From assembly GCF_022682495.2 (NCBI RefSeq), contig NC_071398.1:13584934-13648933 (forward strand): a stretch of 64,000 bases of DNA. The letters are read 5' to 3'. This document shows, one piece after another, positions 20,975-31,815 of the stretch (position 1 is its first letter; every line of letters begins with the position of its first letter). The notes under the pieces were generated by a model, which made no database searches, was not told where the DNA came from, and was given only the letters and a program-made list of their open reading frames with translations. A program made the position numbers and the translations under genes. Source of the DNA: Desmodus rotundus. Taxonomy: Eukaryota > Chordata > Mammalia > Chiroptera > Phyllostomidae.

Positions 20975-22195
20975 GTGCTCAAGGAACCTCTATGGTGGAG
21001 TCCCCTTGATATTTTCCACACTTTCTTTTCAATCTGGGTGTCCATGAACCCTGTTCACTCTGCCCCATGTGGTCACAGTGTGCTCCCCACTCTTCCCGGG
21101 ACCAGGCCCTGGGCTCGGATCTGCCTTTTCCATTGCCGTTCCCTCTGTCTGCGAGGAGGCTCTGTCACCAAGTTTCTCATCCCCAAATTCTAGCACCCCC
21201 GGCCCAGCTGAAGTGATACCCCGCCAAGGAAGTCTGTCCCAATTTCCCCAATCAGTGGGGAGATCGCCCACCTCTCTAGCCTCCCCCTCCCCCATCGCAC
21301 TCGGTCCCTAAAATCACTGCATTCTATTAAAATTGCTCATGAACAGGTACCTATCCGTCCACTACTACCCTGAGAATAGCTAGAGGACAATAAGCCAAAC
21401 TTACTGTTCCTGCCTCATCAACAGAGCTTCTTACATAAAAGACCTGCGATAACCGGGTTTTCTTTGAGTGCGGCCTGCTCAGGCTTCGATTTCAGGCTAG
21501 CCCCTCGTTCTCTTCTCCTGCAGTGTCTCACCCTTGGACTTCCTGCCTCTCCCCGAAGAGTAAGTTGCCCTGTCACAGGCCACAACCTGCACCCCTGAAA
21601 ACCAGAAACTACAGATAAGACCCAAGTCCACCTCCATTGCCAGACGGTGACAGGCGCATGATGTAGCTGGTTTCCTGAGAGGTGGTTTGTTTAACGTCTA
21701 GCTACAGGTGATTGAAGGCAGCCCTCATCGACTCCTCACGTAATTAAAACCACACCCCCGAGTTAGTGTGTTGGACAGATCACGTATCGTGATCTTCATC
21801 TTAGGAAATGATGCATACATTCCCGTGTCTCTCTCTCAGGCTGGACACACATGCCTTTTTCATAAATGTTTCCTGGATGGAGCTGGTCTGGACGGAAGCC
21901 AAGGGAAAGGAGGTGACATAGAGTGCTGAGCACCAAATGTCGGAGCCCCAGTCTACGTGCAGAAGAGCCAGAACACATGTGGGAACCCTGAGAAGAATCA
22001 GCGAGTTCCCGGCGATGCGACAGGGGAGTTGCCACTTCAACCTCCCACTGGATTGAGGTGGGAACAGATGAGGCGGAGACAGGTGTACGTTGCTCTGATG
22101 AATGGCTAAATGACAAAATCCATAGTTATTTCCCAGCCTACCGGCCCCGGCATGGGTGACTGACTCTGACTGTGTGAGGGACAGGGGAGGAAGGC
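20975..22195. other. Noncoding stretch
   Basis: No gene or repeat recognised. Opposed chance frames lie at 21029-21311 and 21796-22211. An inverted repeat at 21777-21795 is listed separately. Confidence 0.45.
21777..21795. promoter_or_regulatory. Short perfect inverted repeat
   Basis: AGATCACG-TAT-CGTGATCT has 8-bp perfect arms around a 3-bp centre. It lies beside 'CACGTAATTAAAACCACACC'. A dimeric protein site is possible; so is chance. Confidence 0.3.
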
Positions 22196-22495
22196 GGGCC
22201 TTTGCAGTCACAAAAGCCAGAAAGCCGATATTGGAAAATGCCTCCTCCTGCGGAGGCCTCTATTCATTGCAGTGTCCGAGGCTGTCTGTTCCCATGTTGG
22301 CTTTATTAAAATCAAACACTCCATTAAATTATTTGGCTGTAGTATAATAAAGAAAAAGATCTTGTCTGTGACCTCTCCCCCTCACGGCGAGGATGAAATG
22401 TGCCACGGGAGGAAGCGTATCTCATCTGTGGACAGTGATGAAGTAACGGAGGTGACGGGAGCTTATGAGGGAAGGACCACTCTTTAATTTTGTCT
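22195..22495. promoter_or_regulatory. Candidate conserved noncoding block
   Basis: The AT-rich stretch around 'TTATTAAAATCAAACACTCC' and 'ATTAAATTATTTGGCTGTAG' sits in GC-rich surroundings without repeats or open frames. This composition is typical of conserved enhancers, but it is only inference. Confidence 0.25.
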
Positions 22496-23480
22496 GAAAA
22501 GTGTCAGAAACAACAACTTGGAGTTAAGGAGATCTGAATTTTGATCTTTGCTTTGTCTCTGGGTCACCTTGTGACATGGAGCCAGTCCAGTTCTTGGTCT
22601 CCCGTGAAGCTGGGGTGAGGATGTTCCCCACTCTGGGAGCAAGGAGGTGGGGGCGAGGCCAGGATGGCAGAGAGCACCACAGGTACAGGACTCAGCCCAG
22701 CGCCCGGCCCGGGGCCTCGTGGAGAGACCTCAGTCTTTCTAGGCACCATTGACATTGGGCTATTCATTGCCGGCTGGCTGTCAATGAAAACTCCACCCCT
22801 TTCTGGCACTAGAGAGACTCCTCATTTTATGAATCAGGGATAGCCTCTCAATATAAAAGGTGAAAACACAAGAAGTCTCCTTTCTCATCCCCCATGCCCT
22901 GAGAGTGAGGCATGGAACCTGGGCGGTGACTGAATGAAAGTGGGAAGCGGCGACACGCAGGTCTGGAACGGGAGAGACCCCTTTCTGGCAGTGGGTGCCA
23001 GCAGCTCTGGGGCCAGCACTGAGCTCTCCAGAGCAGAGGTGGCAGAGAGGGAACCGAGGGCCCGATGTTTGGTGGTGACAGGGGGTCCTTCCAACCGGTT
23101 CTGTGGCCTGCTTTTGGCCATCACCCTGGACGTTACCTGGCCTCCTCTGTTCTTGTCTCTTTTTGGTCCTTCTTTTCTCCTTTCCTCTCTCCCTCCCTCC
23201 ATTCCTTCCTCCCCTATTCCACTCGGAAAATATTTTCAACACAGGATGAAGTAATGACATAATATAAAATATACCCCATTCATAACTGCCCAGCTTGATA
23301 AAATCTTAGCATTTTCTTAAGAAATAAAATATTGCAGATGAATTTCAAGCTTCTGTGTATCGCTCTCTAATCCCATTTTCTTTTCTGCCTTCCGGAGGTA
23401 AACTCTCTCTCCTGAATATGATAATTATCATACAGGAACATATTGTTAGTATATAAAATTTACTAATTGGATACATTCTA
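22495..23480. other. Noncoding stretch
   Basis: Opposed frames (159 codons minus, 22781-23260; 106 plus, 22934-23254) indicate chance ORFs. A C/T-rich patch lies at 23150-23220. The AT-rich 23230-23480 looks like a decayed interspersed repeat I cannot name. Confidence 0.45.
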
Positions 23481-23489
23481 TATGTGTGT

Positions 23490-23522
<33 letters not shown>
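23481..23522 (+). repeat. (TG)n/(CA)n microsatellite
   Basis: TATGTGTGTGTACACACACA followed by about 14 more CA units. The alternating purine-pyrimidine run changes phase at TGTACA, making it self-complementary at the centre. Confidence 0.95.
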
Positions 23523-23524
<2 letters not shown>

Positions 23525-23639
23525 ACACAGATGGCTTCTGCTCCAGACAATTTGGCAAATAGGTATTCTGAGAACCCATCTCATCACCCAACACCAGGAA
23601 CAAAGGTGATTTTCAACAAATAGACAGCCTCACTAAAAA

Positions 23640-23962
23640 GTAAGGGAAATCTGTAGACTGAACAAAGCAGACTGTCCTGCCTTGTGTGGATGGGCCCCAT
23701 CCAATCAATTGAAGGTACAATTGAAGACCTGGATAGAACAACAAGGCTGAGTAAAAGGAAATTTCATCTGTCCATTTGAGTGGGGACATCTGTCTCTTCC
23801 TGTCCTTGGACAGGAACTTATACCATCAGCTCTCCTGACTCTCAGGACTTTGTACTTGGACTAGAACTAACCACCAGCTTTCCTGCTTGCTGACTGAGAT
23901 CTTAAGACTTCTCAGCCTCCATAAGCACGAGTCAATTCCTTAAATCTTTTGATTGATTGACA
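23640..23962 (+). mobile_element. Old LTR-like repeat, left part
   Basis: 'GGATGGGCCCCATCCAATCA', 'AGAACAACAAGGCTGAGTAA', 'GGACTAGAACTAACCACCAG' and 'CTTCTCAGCCTCCATAAGCA' match, in order, a widespread mammalian repeat whose consensus continues into a GATA-type simple repeat and 'CTCTGGAGAACCCTGA'. That continuation is present at 24483-24740. The family name is not asserted. Confidence 0.55.
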
Positions 23963-24126
23963 GAGTCCTCACTTAACACTGTTGATAGGTTCTTCAACTT
24001 TCGATGATGTACAGCAAGACCAACTTTACTGTAGGCTAACTGATGTATGTAATTCCTACTGCATCTCATCAATGATATAACAAAACAACTTTGAAGGAAA
24101 CAATGTTGTTCAAGGATCTGCTGTAA
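23963..24126 (+). mobile_element. Tigger-type fragment nested in LTR-like repeat
   Basis: 'GTCCTCACTTAACACTGTTG', 'ATAGGTTCTTCAACTTTCGA' and 'TTTACTGTAGGCTAACTGAT' match a pogo/Tigger-type DNA transposon family. It separates the left part of the LTR-like repeat from its simple-repeat tail. Confidence 0.55.
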
Positions 24127-24132
24127 TTAGAG

Positions 24133-24482
24133 AGATGGGTGGAGGGAAGGATGGATGGGTGGGTGGGTGGGTAGGTATGTGGATGGATGGGTGGGTGGGT
24201 GGATGGATGGGTGGGTGGATGGATGGATGGGTGGATGGGTGGATGGGTGGGTGGGTGGGTGGAGGGATGGGTGGATGGGTGGGTGGGTGGGTGGGTGGAT
24301 GGGTGGATGGGTGGGTGGGTGGGTGGAGGGATGGGTGGATGGGTGGGTGGGTGGGTGGATGGGTGGATGGGTGGGTGGGTGGGTGGATGGGTGGGTGGGT
24401 GGAGGGATGGGTGGATGGGTGGATGGGTGGGTAGGTATGTGGATGGGGTGGATGGGTGGGTGGAAGGATGGAGGGATGGATG

Positions 24483-24513
<31 letters not shown>

Positions 24514-24530
24514 CGATCAATCGATCGATC
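24133..24530 (+). repeat. GGAT/GGGT minisatellite ending in GATA and GATC repeats
   Basis: About 350 bp of four-base units GGAT and GGGT in mixed order is followed by GATA units (24483-24513) and GATC units (to 24530). 'GGGTAGGTATGTGGATGG' occurs near both ends (about 24169 and 24430), suggesting a larger duplicated block. The array creates long false frames rich in Gly-Trp-Met/Val on the plus strand and His-Pro-Thr on the minus strand. Confidence 0.95.
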
Positions 24531-24740
24531 CTATTCATTCTGTTACTCTGGAGAACCCTGATGAATCCAGTTTTTGGTGCCAAGAGTGGTTCTAACAGAA
24601 CCAAATTTCAAGAATGAGTTTTCTGAATTGGTTCTGGGGTTTTTGGAATTGACTCTCTAAGCCGATGAGAGGCACTGACGACTCTATTTCTAGCAGTAAA
24701 GAGAGCACAGACAGCCCGTGGTGTGATGGGCAGCAGAGGG
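24531..24740 (+). mobile_element. Old LTR-like repeat, right part
   Basis: 'CATTCTGTTACTCTGGAGAA', 'CCCTGATGAATCCAG' and 'TTTTTGGTGCCAAGAGTGG' continue the repeat begun at 23640 beyond its simple-repeat core. The end is not sharp. Confidence 0.5.
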
Positions 24741-26300
24741 ACACAGAACATCAGCACCGCTTATTCCTCACCAACCGCTGAGAGGCAGCACAGGGCTCGA
24801 TGATCACATATGTGAGACTTTTGAACATTTTTAGCAAACTAACGAATATAATGAGATTAGCTAATTGCTCCTAATGTCACTGGACAAAGTGGAGAAAGAA
24901 AAAGATGAGCTCGGAGATTCAAATTCCCAGCACCAGGGCCACAGGAGAATTCTGACAAACGCACCACGTAGGAGGGGAGGACAGACAGCGCTCATGGAAA
25001 GGTCGGGCAGGCTCGGAGGGTGTGGCGGGATGGAGGGGGTGCACGGTGTGATGCGAAAGCCATACGGCCGTGGGCAGGATCTGAGAGCTGCCGGTGGGGG
25101 CAGAGGCCCGGCATCAAAGAGCTCCCCGCCTCCCTGTCCTGTCTTCTTGGTTCTTGTTTTATTTTTGATGACTCAATGAAATAAAGTATTAAAGCCTCCA
25201 GCTTCAAAAGGATGTTTTTTTTTTTTTTTCCTGAGAAAGAGGAAACTGGGATAGATGAAGGAGGCTGGAGCAGAAAGTAAGTGAAGCATTTGGGGATGTG
25301 GGTGGGTCGGGCAGAATCAGAGAGGTTCCAAGGAGACAGTCGGCTCCTTAGAAGCCATAGCTTGCCTTCCAGACAGGAAAAAAAACAAAAAACAAAAAAA
25401 ACCCTTTGTTCAAATATTATTGTGGTAAAGTAATATAGGCTCAGTGAAGATAATGTTCAGAGTAAAGGAAATTGGAGATAGAAAAATCATCCAAAGACAC
25501 TGACTATTAGCTAACATTTCAGGGTGTTTCTTTTCAGATAAAGAATGTAATTTTTAGGGACGTGAGATGCTGTCAGTCCACAGAGAGCTATGACACTGGA
25601 GTGAGCAGGGACAGCCATCCTGAACTGCTGTCACACTGAGAGCCGTCCTGTCCCCTGGGCTGGAGGTGGCAGAGCTGGGAGCCCAGCACCCTCTCGCAAG
25701 CCCGGGGCTCTGAGAGGCCATGGGCATGGAGAAGCTTGGGCCAGTGCCTCCCTGGGACACTGCCTCCTCAGACCCCGCCACAGGGCCCACATTTCTGCCT
25801 GCCCACCCTGGCCTGGGATGCATCAAAGTGAAGGGTGTGAGACACGGCCCCACGCCCCAGGATGGAGGCCAGGTGTGCGGACAGAGCCCAGATGGCAGGG
25901 AGATGTGCTTATAAACAGCACGTGAGAGGTCCTGTCACCAGGGCCAGCTGTATCTCATCCCGCCTGGCTCTCAGCCCTGAATCCTGGGCAAGCTCAGCAG
26001 TGGCCCTTGCTTCTGTGCATCACCCGGAGCCAGCGATGTCCCCACCCAGCCTGTACTTGTACCCACCTGTGGAAGTCTGCAGCTGCCAGTCTCCCGGGTG
26101 GGAAGAGAGGCAGACCTGCTGCTCTGGCCTCCAGGAAATCGGTGTTGATCGGGAGGGGCAAGCGATGGATTTGGGAATGAGAAGCTCCCTCCCACCCAGG
26201 CCACCATCACCTTGATGTAGCACTGCTCCTGCTTTGAGGCTGGTGGTCAATACATCTGGGCTCCATTGTCCCCCAGTAATGGGCCAGGAGAAGAGGGGCC
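24740..26300. other. Noncoding stretch
   Basis: No gene recognised. Low-complexity runs: T at 25216-25230 and A-rich at 25379-25400. Frames at 25554-26250 overlap on both strands (up to 117 codons) and have no domain. Confidence 0.45.
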
Positions 26301-26480
26301 CATTCTCCCCTGGCCCAGAGGATGGAGACTGTCTTTCTCTCCACTCAACAAGTCTGTCTCTCTGGGTCTCAGTTTTCCATCTGAGCTGCCCGAGTGAGCG
26401 CGGTGCCCTTCAGCATTGTTATCAAGGCTTCAACAACAGTGTAAGGGCTGAGGATTTGCCCAAGATCTAGATTTGGATCC
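26300..26480 (+). mobile_element. Possible MIR fragment
   Basis: 'CTGGGTCTCAGTTTTCCATC' matches the sense MIR core (gcctcagtttcctcatctg). Flanking agreement is poor. Confidence 0.45.
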
Positions 26481-26845
26481 TAGATGTGACGTAGGGCCAG
26501 AGATCTCACTTTCCATCCCTGGGATCTACAAAATTAGGACAAGCATTCCTACTTGGCCAGAGCAACATGTGACACTGAATAAGGACCCTTGCGGGGAGTG
26601 ATACGGGCACATCTGACCACAGAATCATCCTCTCCCTTCCAAGGAGAGGGCTCGAGCTGCCCCTGCCACACTCTGCTGCTGTGACTCCAACATCTTATTT
26701 CCACTCGTAATAAGTTGTGGGGGCTTCTAGGAGCCTTGACCTTCAGTGTGGGCCCATCTGGAGACCTTCACAAAGGGGACAGCTGGGCTGGGCTGGGGCC
26801 AGACTGCCCCTGCTGCTGTCCCGGCCACAGTGGGGCCATGAACAG
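26480..26845. other. Noncoding stretch, nothing recognised
   Basis: No gene or repeat identified. Confidence 0.45.
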
Positions 26846-26847
26846 CA

Positions 26848-27145
26848 TTCTCCAGTAGAAATAGAATGTGAGCCATGCTTGTCACTTTAGATTTTCTAGG
26901 AGTTACATTTTTAAAAAAGTAAAAAGAAACAGGTGAAATTAATGTTAATATAATCTATTTAATGCAACATATTCAAAATATTATTGCACCATATAATAAG
27001 TATAAAAACACATAATTGAATGTTGTTTTTCCTTTCATTTTCATCCTAAATTTTCAAAATCTGGAACACTCTTACAGTTAGATTATCTGAATTTAGATGG
27101 TAAATTCTATTAGAAATACCGGTCTATATTTAGATCTCCTTTCTC
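26848..27145 (+). mobile_element. AT-rich MER-type DNA element (copy 1)
   Basis: 'CCAGTAGAAATAGAATGTGA', 'AAAAAGAAACAGGTGAAATT', 'TCTATTTAATGCAACATATT' and 'TTTCATCCTAAATTTTC' match a common eutherian element (consensus ...ccaatagaaatataatgtgagccacat...). A second copy in the same orientation lies at 28068. I do not assert its MER number. Confidence 0.7.
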
Positions 27146-27755
27146 TCTGAGCCCATTTATTTAGTGGCTTCTCAGAACGCAGAAGACAAGACCCACTGTT
27201 CAGTTGCAAAGGGCGGAGTGGTTTGCATCGGTTCCCCCTCCTTCCCGGGAGCATCCTCAGTCTCGGCCACCAGGTCCCACCTCCACACTTTTGCTTGTCC
27301 CTTACCTCCTGCCCTGGGTACCGTCCCTGCTCCTCTCCACCTACTCAAGGCTCCCACACGCTGCAGCCCTACATGCATCATCTTCCTCCTTTAAGCCTCC
27401 TTCCTCCTCCCCCCCCTCGCTTTTCTTGGTCTTCTAGGATGCTTACCACACTCCCGCACATGTCACTTACACAGCCCGGAGAACTCCGTCTCCTGCTCTC
27501 ACCATCGGGAACTGGAGCCTGTTTAGGGCTACCCTCCATCTCCCAAGGGGCCCACGCTGTCTCACATCCTCGCCGACACCTCGCGCCTGCCCGATGGGGC
27601 AGACACCCCCACGTGAGATGGTGACTGAGACTCGGTCTCTGTTCCCAAGGGGACCGTATTCCAGCCAAATGTCTTTCCCCTAAGAGCACAGATATTAACA
27701 GTAACTCACTTTGATGGCACTTGAAGGTTTAAAAAGCACTTCTGTGTGGTGGTTT
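27145..27755. other. Noncoding stretch
   Basis: A C/T-rich region (27220-27440) yields a 133-codon plus frame full of Pro, Ser and Leu and an opposing 103-codon frame. No domain is seen. A weak MIR-like trace lies at 27690-27750. Confidence 0.45.
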
Positions 27756-27759
27756 GATG

Positions 27760-28028
27760 ATAACCCTGAGGCAGCTGTAACTCCTCAGAGGCCAGTCCTT
27801 GACCACCCACTACCTTCCCTTCCCCAATGTGCTCTTTCTCAGGCACTCATTCTTTCTTCCACAGAACTTACCACGACTTTGCATTATTTTATTTCATTTT
27901 GTTTTGTTTGTCTCCCTCACTAGAATGGAAGTCCCACAAGGACAAGGAACACCCATGTTTCTCTCTCTGAACACGGCACCCTGTCCACAGAAAGCACCCA
28001 ATGCATTTGCAATGAATGGATGAATTAG
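27760..28028 (+). mobile_element. L2 3'-end fragment
   Basis: 'CAGAACTTACCACGACTTTG', 'CTCCCTCACTAGAATGGAAG', 'CACAAGGACAAGGAACACCC' and the end 'GCATTTGCAATGAATGGATG' follow the sense L2 3' end. Confidence 0.8.
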
Positions 28029-28065
28029 TTCATTAAATGTGTCAAGCTTGGTACAAGGCTTTTTC

Positions 28066-28390
28066 TAAACTGGCACTGTCTAAAAGAAATAGAATGTAAG
28101 TCTCGTTTGTCATTTTAAACTTTCCAGTAGAGACACTTAAAAAATGTACGAAGAAGCAGGTGAAACTTAAATAGAATGTTATTCTATTTAACCTAATATA
28201 CTCAAAACATTATTTCAACATTTAATGAATATACAAAATATCCTTGAGCTTTTTTAACCTTAATTTTTTCATCCTATATTTTAAAATCCGAGTGCCTCTT
28301 ATATTGACAACACGCCTCAAGTCAGGTGGTTAATTTTATTGAAATCCCTGATCTATATTTAGATCTCATAAATGTACAGTTGAAAATGTG
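28066..28390 (+). mobile_element. AT-rich MER-type DNA element (copy 2)
   Basis: 'ACTGGCACTGTCTAAAAGAA', 'ATAGAATGTAAGTCTCGTTT', 'AAGAAGCAGGTGAAACTTAA' and 'TTTTTCATCCTATATTTT' give the same order as copy 1, with the left terminus present here. Both copies share the downstream 'CTATATTTAGATCTC'. Confidence 0.7.
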
Positions 28391-28604
28391 GATTTGCATA
28401 CCCAAGTTGTTCCAAACACATTTAAAAGTTTTCCAATCACTGAATCAAGGAATGATTTTTCAGTTTAAATTTAAATCAATTCTAATGAAATTAAAAAGGA
28501 ATATTTAGTCGTTTGGTCTCATCGGCCACATTTCCGGGGATTCACAGTCCCTCCTGGGTGGGGCAGCGGAGGTCTAGATGTTAAGCCTGTGTCCAATTGT
28601 ATTG

Positions 28605-29193
28605 TTGTTGAGCTCGAGATTCTCCAGAGGTTCCCCACCATACTCAGAGTCAAGGTTAAAGTCCTGACAATGGTCCACAAGACCTTCCATGCCTGACCTG
28701 CCTACCTGTCCATCCTCACGTCTTGCTTCTCCCCTCCTTACTGACTACATGCAAGCCACTGGACTGCTCATGGTTTCTCAGGCTCTCCCGACCCACCCTC
28801 ACCTCAAGCTCTCTGCCCTGCCCGTCCCTCTGCCTAGATGCTCCCACTTCCGCCTCAGTGTCATCAGGAGCTGCTCCCTCACTTCCTTCAGGTCTTTATT
28901 CAAATGCCACCTCCTTCTCAGGAAGTCCTGGCCTAGCCACTCTATTCTAAATTGATGAGCTCCCCCTATCCTTGTGCTTCAACTCCTCCTTTCCTCAATT
29001 GTTTTACTCCCTTCCAGTCAGCTACCACTACCTGATAAACTCTGTCTTTTACTTCTTTGAAATGTTTATCTCCCCTCTTCCCCCAAAGGAATGTAAACTC
29101 TGTGAGGGCAGAATTTTTGTTTGATTTGTTCACTGCTGAGTCCCTGGCCCTTAGCATTTCATTTATTGAATGAATAAATGAATGAAAATACAT
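28605..29193 (+). mobile_element. L2 3' part, long copy
   Basis: In sense order: 'CAAGGTTAAAGTCCTGACAA', 'TGGTCCACAAGACCTTCCAT', 'TCAAATGCCACCTCCTTCTC', 'AGGAAGTCCTGGCCTAGCCA', 'ATGTAAACTCTGTGAGGGCA' and the end 'TTTATTGAATGAATAAATGA'. It is the best-preserved L2 here, covering the end of ORF2 and the whole 3' end. It cannot code. Confidence 0.92.
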
Positions 29194-29194
29194 T

Positions 29195-29335
29195 TGCTTT
29201 ACACGGTGTTGTTATCTTCATCTTATAGACAGAAATAATATGGAAATGGTGAAATGATGAGCCCAAAGGCAAAAGAATATAGAAGAAAATTCAAAATAAC
29301 TAGAATTCAGATTTTACTTCAAATTCCATGTAATT
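29195..29335 (-). mobile_element. MIR fragment
   Basis: 'GTTATCTTCATCTTATAGAC', 'GGTGAAATGATGAGCCCAAA' and 'AACTAGAATTCAGATTTTAC' resemble antisense MIR core. Confidence 0.5.
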
Positions 29336-29790
29336 CTCATCATGCATGCCACCTTCAAAAATGGCTGCTTGTCAGATACTTTCAAAAAGGGGATTAGAAT
29401 CCTATAGAACTCTCAAAAAATACAAATGCTTCAAACACCAAGTCAACCAGCCAATCACTGAGTGTAAGGTGCCCTCAGGTGGGCCACATCCACCCCCTGG
29501 ATTTCGTACCTTCCAAACATGGACTTTGTTGTCACAGAGGTGAAGTCTGGGACAGCTTTGCTTTGAATGTAGTCTGTATGTGCCCACTGTTGGCCCTCCT
29601 GGACACCTGGACACAACCTATAACAGATGTGGTGGGGACCAACTACCACACCCATCCTTCCCTTCAACCATGTCTCGCCCAAATCCCACATTTGTAGGAC
29701 CGCAATTAAACTTGCAACTATTTGCATGGATGGCAAATCTCCTTTATGCTCTAATAGGAACAATCAAAAGACAGCTGAAGATAAAATAAT
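29335..29790. other. Noncoding stretch, nothing recognised
   Basis: Overlapping plus and minus frames of 65-102 codons, no domain, no repeat called. Confidence 0.45.
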
Positions 29791-29792
29791 AA

Positions 29793-30005
29793 CTACCAGT
29801 TATTGGATGCCAGTTTTTAATATACATTATCAAATTTAATCCCCAAAGAATCCCACTGGCAAAGTAGCACCACCATGCCCCTTTGACAGAGGAGAAGACT
29901 GAGACTCTGAGGAGCAATTAAGCCACAGCACACACCGTCACACTAATGTAATGACAAGTGACAGAGTCAGGACTCACACCCAGGCCCATTTGTCTGCTAT
30001 CTTGT
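29793..30005 (-). mobile_element. MIR element
   Basis: 'TATCAAATTTAATCCCCAAA', 'TTTGACAGAGGAGAAGACTG', 'AGAGTCAGGACTCACACCCA' give nearly the full antisense MIR order. Confidence 0.8.
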
Positions 30006-30480
30006 CAACAGTAAACTACGTCACCACCCTGCAGGCTCTTAGAAACCCATAACCAACACATCTCCTGGGAACATCAAGACAGAATTATGCCAACAAGCCA
30101 AGTTAAAACCCATTTATTTCCCAAGTTCACAAATGTATTTGCAAGTATCTAGAATCCCGTAGCAATTACACTGCCTCAAATTTGCTTAATGGAATGACAA
30201 CCCAGCAAAGTAGAAATGTAGCTCAAAAAACCTTTCATTAACATTTTTTTTCTAGATAAATCGACCCATGTGTCAAGTTAATAATAAATCATGAGTAAGA
30301 AAGCACCTTCCTGAACCTACACATCGGGGGCCTGATCTTGGGGCACAAAGCGTGGCATAAAGGCAGCATTGCCTGTGTGTGTTGGCAGTGACACCTGGGT
30401 GAGACTCACTCAGCCCAGGCTCCATGTGGATAGTCACTTGTTTTTAAGTGACACACGTATTTCATATTCTCAATGCACAA
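30005..30480. other. Unique noncoding stretch
   Basis: No repeat recognised. AT-rich text around 30100-30300 has no long frames. Confidence 0.4.
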
Positions 30481-30650
30481 TCGACCTGCCTATGAATCGT
30501 CATGAATATGTGCAGTGAGGCCATGACGAACGGAAGTGTGTTGACAACATCGGCCAGTCTTGGACTTTTTCAAGGGGGGAAAGAAAGAAAATTGGATGTT
30601 GATTAATAAAGACCCTATTGGTAACAGATCACCAAAAAAAAAAAAAAAAA
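30480..30650 (+). other. Possible retroposed 3' end
   Basis: AATAAA at 30605-30610 lies 24 bp before a 17-base A run (30634-30650), the spacing of a polyadenylated transcript end. The upstream text is not a repeat or gene I recognise, so the source is unknown. Chance remains possible. Confidence 0.3.
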
Positions 30651-31100
30651 CAACCCAAAACAAACAAACAAAAAACACCCTTCAAACAAGTTCATGTGGG
30701 AAAATGGGAATTCATTGGAATGACACACTCTTAACTCAGAAATGGGCAACACAACTGGGCCCCAGCTTGCGGGAAGGAGAAATATGCAACCAGTTAGGAA
30801 CAAGGGTCACAGAGCTCCCCGTCTTTGCTTCTTCCTAAATGATGCCCACGCTCGCTCTCTCGCTCGCTCTCTCTCTCTTTCTCTCCAGAACAGCTCCCAT
30901 TGCTCCATCTGCTCACACTACCAAGACCAAACTTTCAGCGAATGAATTGAGGAGGCCCAGGAGGTTACATCCTGGAGGTCATCTGCAGGATAAGGTCAAT
31001 GTGAAAAGCACTGGGACTTGGGTAGATCCACACCTGAAAAGACATCTACCATAATGTGAAAACCTCAGTCAATGATGATTTTCTCAAAATCCTATTTCTC
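30650..31100. other. Noncoding stretch with CT-rich microsatellite
   Basis: A (CGCT)/(CT)n run sits at 30849-30888. Nothing else is recognised. Confidence 0.5.
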
Positions 31101-31104
31101 ATTA

Positions 31105-31560
31105 CGCATTTATTCGACAAACACTAACTGAATGCCCACAGAGGGCCAATCAATCAGCCCGACTCAAAGGAACACACAATCTGGAAGAAAAGCCCAGCAT
31201 ACAACGATGTGGCTGTGTGGAAGTTAATATAAAAACAACAATAAAAGGCATGAGATGTTATGGGGTAGACATACAATTCAGAGCAAGAGGGGAGGAGGAA
31301 GTGAATGGAGTGAGGTGCAGGGTGGTTAGGAGAGTTCCCAGAGGCAGATAGCCTGACCTCAGACGTGGGAGATAAATAAGAATTAACTAGGCTCTAAAAG
31401 AGCCGAGTGTGTTCGTGAACAAAACGTATGCAGATGCAAAGGCATCCAAGTTGTCAGAAAGTAAGAATTTCAGAGAACCACGGGCATGTGAGCTGGAGAG
31501 ACAAGTAGAGGCCCCGTTCTGAAGAAGCTTGTGTGCCCAACTAAGGAACTTGGAAATACT
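31105..31560 (-). mobile_element. L2 3' part, first segment
   Basis: 'GCATTTATTCGACAAACACT', 'AACACACAATCTGGAAGAAA', 'CAAAGGCATCCAAGTTGTCA' and the surrounding A/G-rich order follow antisense L2. It resumes at 31815. Confidence 0.65.
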
Positions 31561-31815
31561 TCAATAGTTCTAAACATTAACTCAGCAGAACCAAAGACAG
31601 CCTAAGAAAGTGAGTTTATAAATGTTGCATTTTATATCACCCTTTCGGAGACACACAATTCACATCAGCATATCGAAGGCTCTGAGAAATGCTGTAATAC
31701 ACACAAAAATACCTGGTTCACCTTGTTTAACCCAGGGGTTCCCAAACCTATTAAACTTTGAATCTCATTCCTAGTTCCTACCCTATGGAACACTCACTAA
31801 TCCAGTGTGAGAGAT
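31560..31815. other. Insert or decayed segment within L2
   Basis: This interrupts the L2. It carries 'CCAGGGGTTCCCAAACCTAT' and 'GGAACACTCACTAATCCAG', reminiscent of a hAT terminus, but I cannot name the family. Confidence 0.35.

Noticed and set aside
24133..24530. Could the repeat array be a CRISPR array?
   Set aside because: Units are four bases with no unique spacers, and the setting is mammalian.
24110..24604. 164-codon minus frame rich in His-Pro-Thr and plus frames rich in Gly-Trp-Met
   Set aside because: They are translations of a GGAT/GGGT minisatellite; all repeat frames stay open because the units lack stop codons.
30849..30888. CT-rich run as a GAGA-type promoter element
   Set aside because: It is a plain microsatellite with no CpG island, TATA box or transcript evidence beside it.
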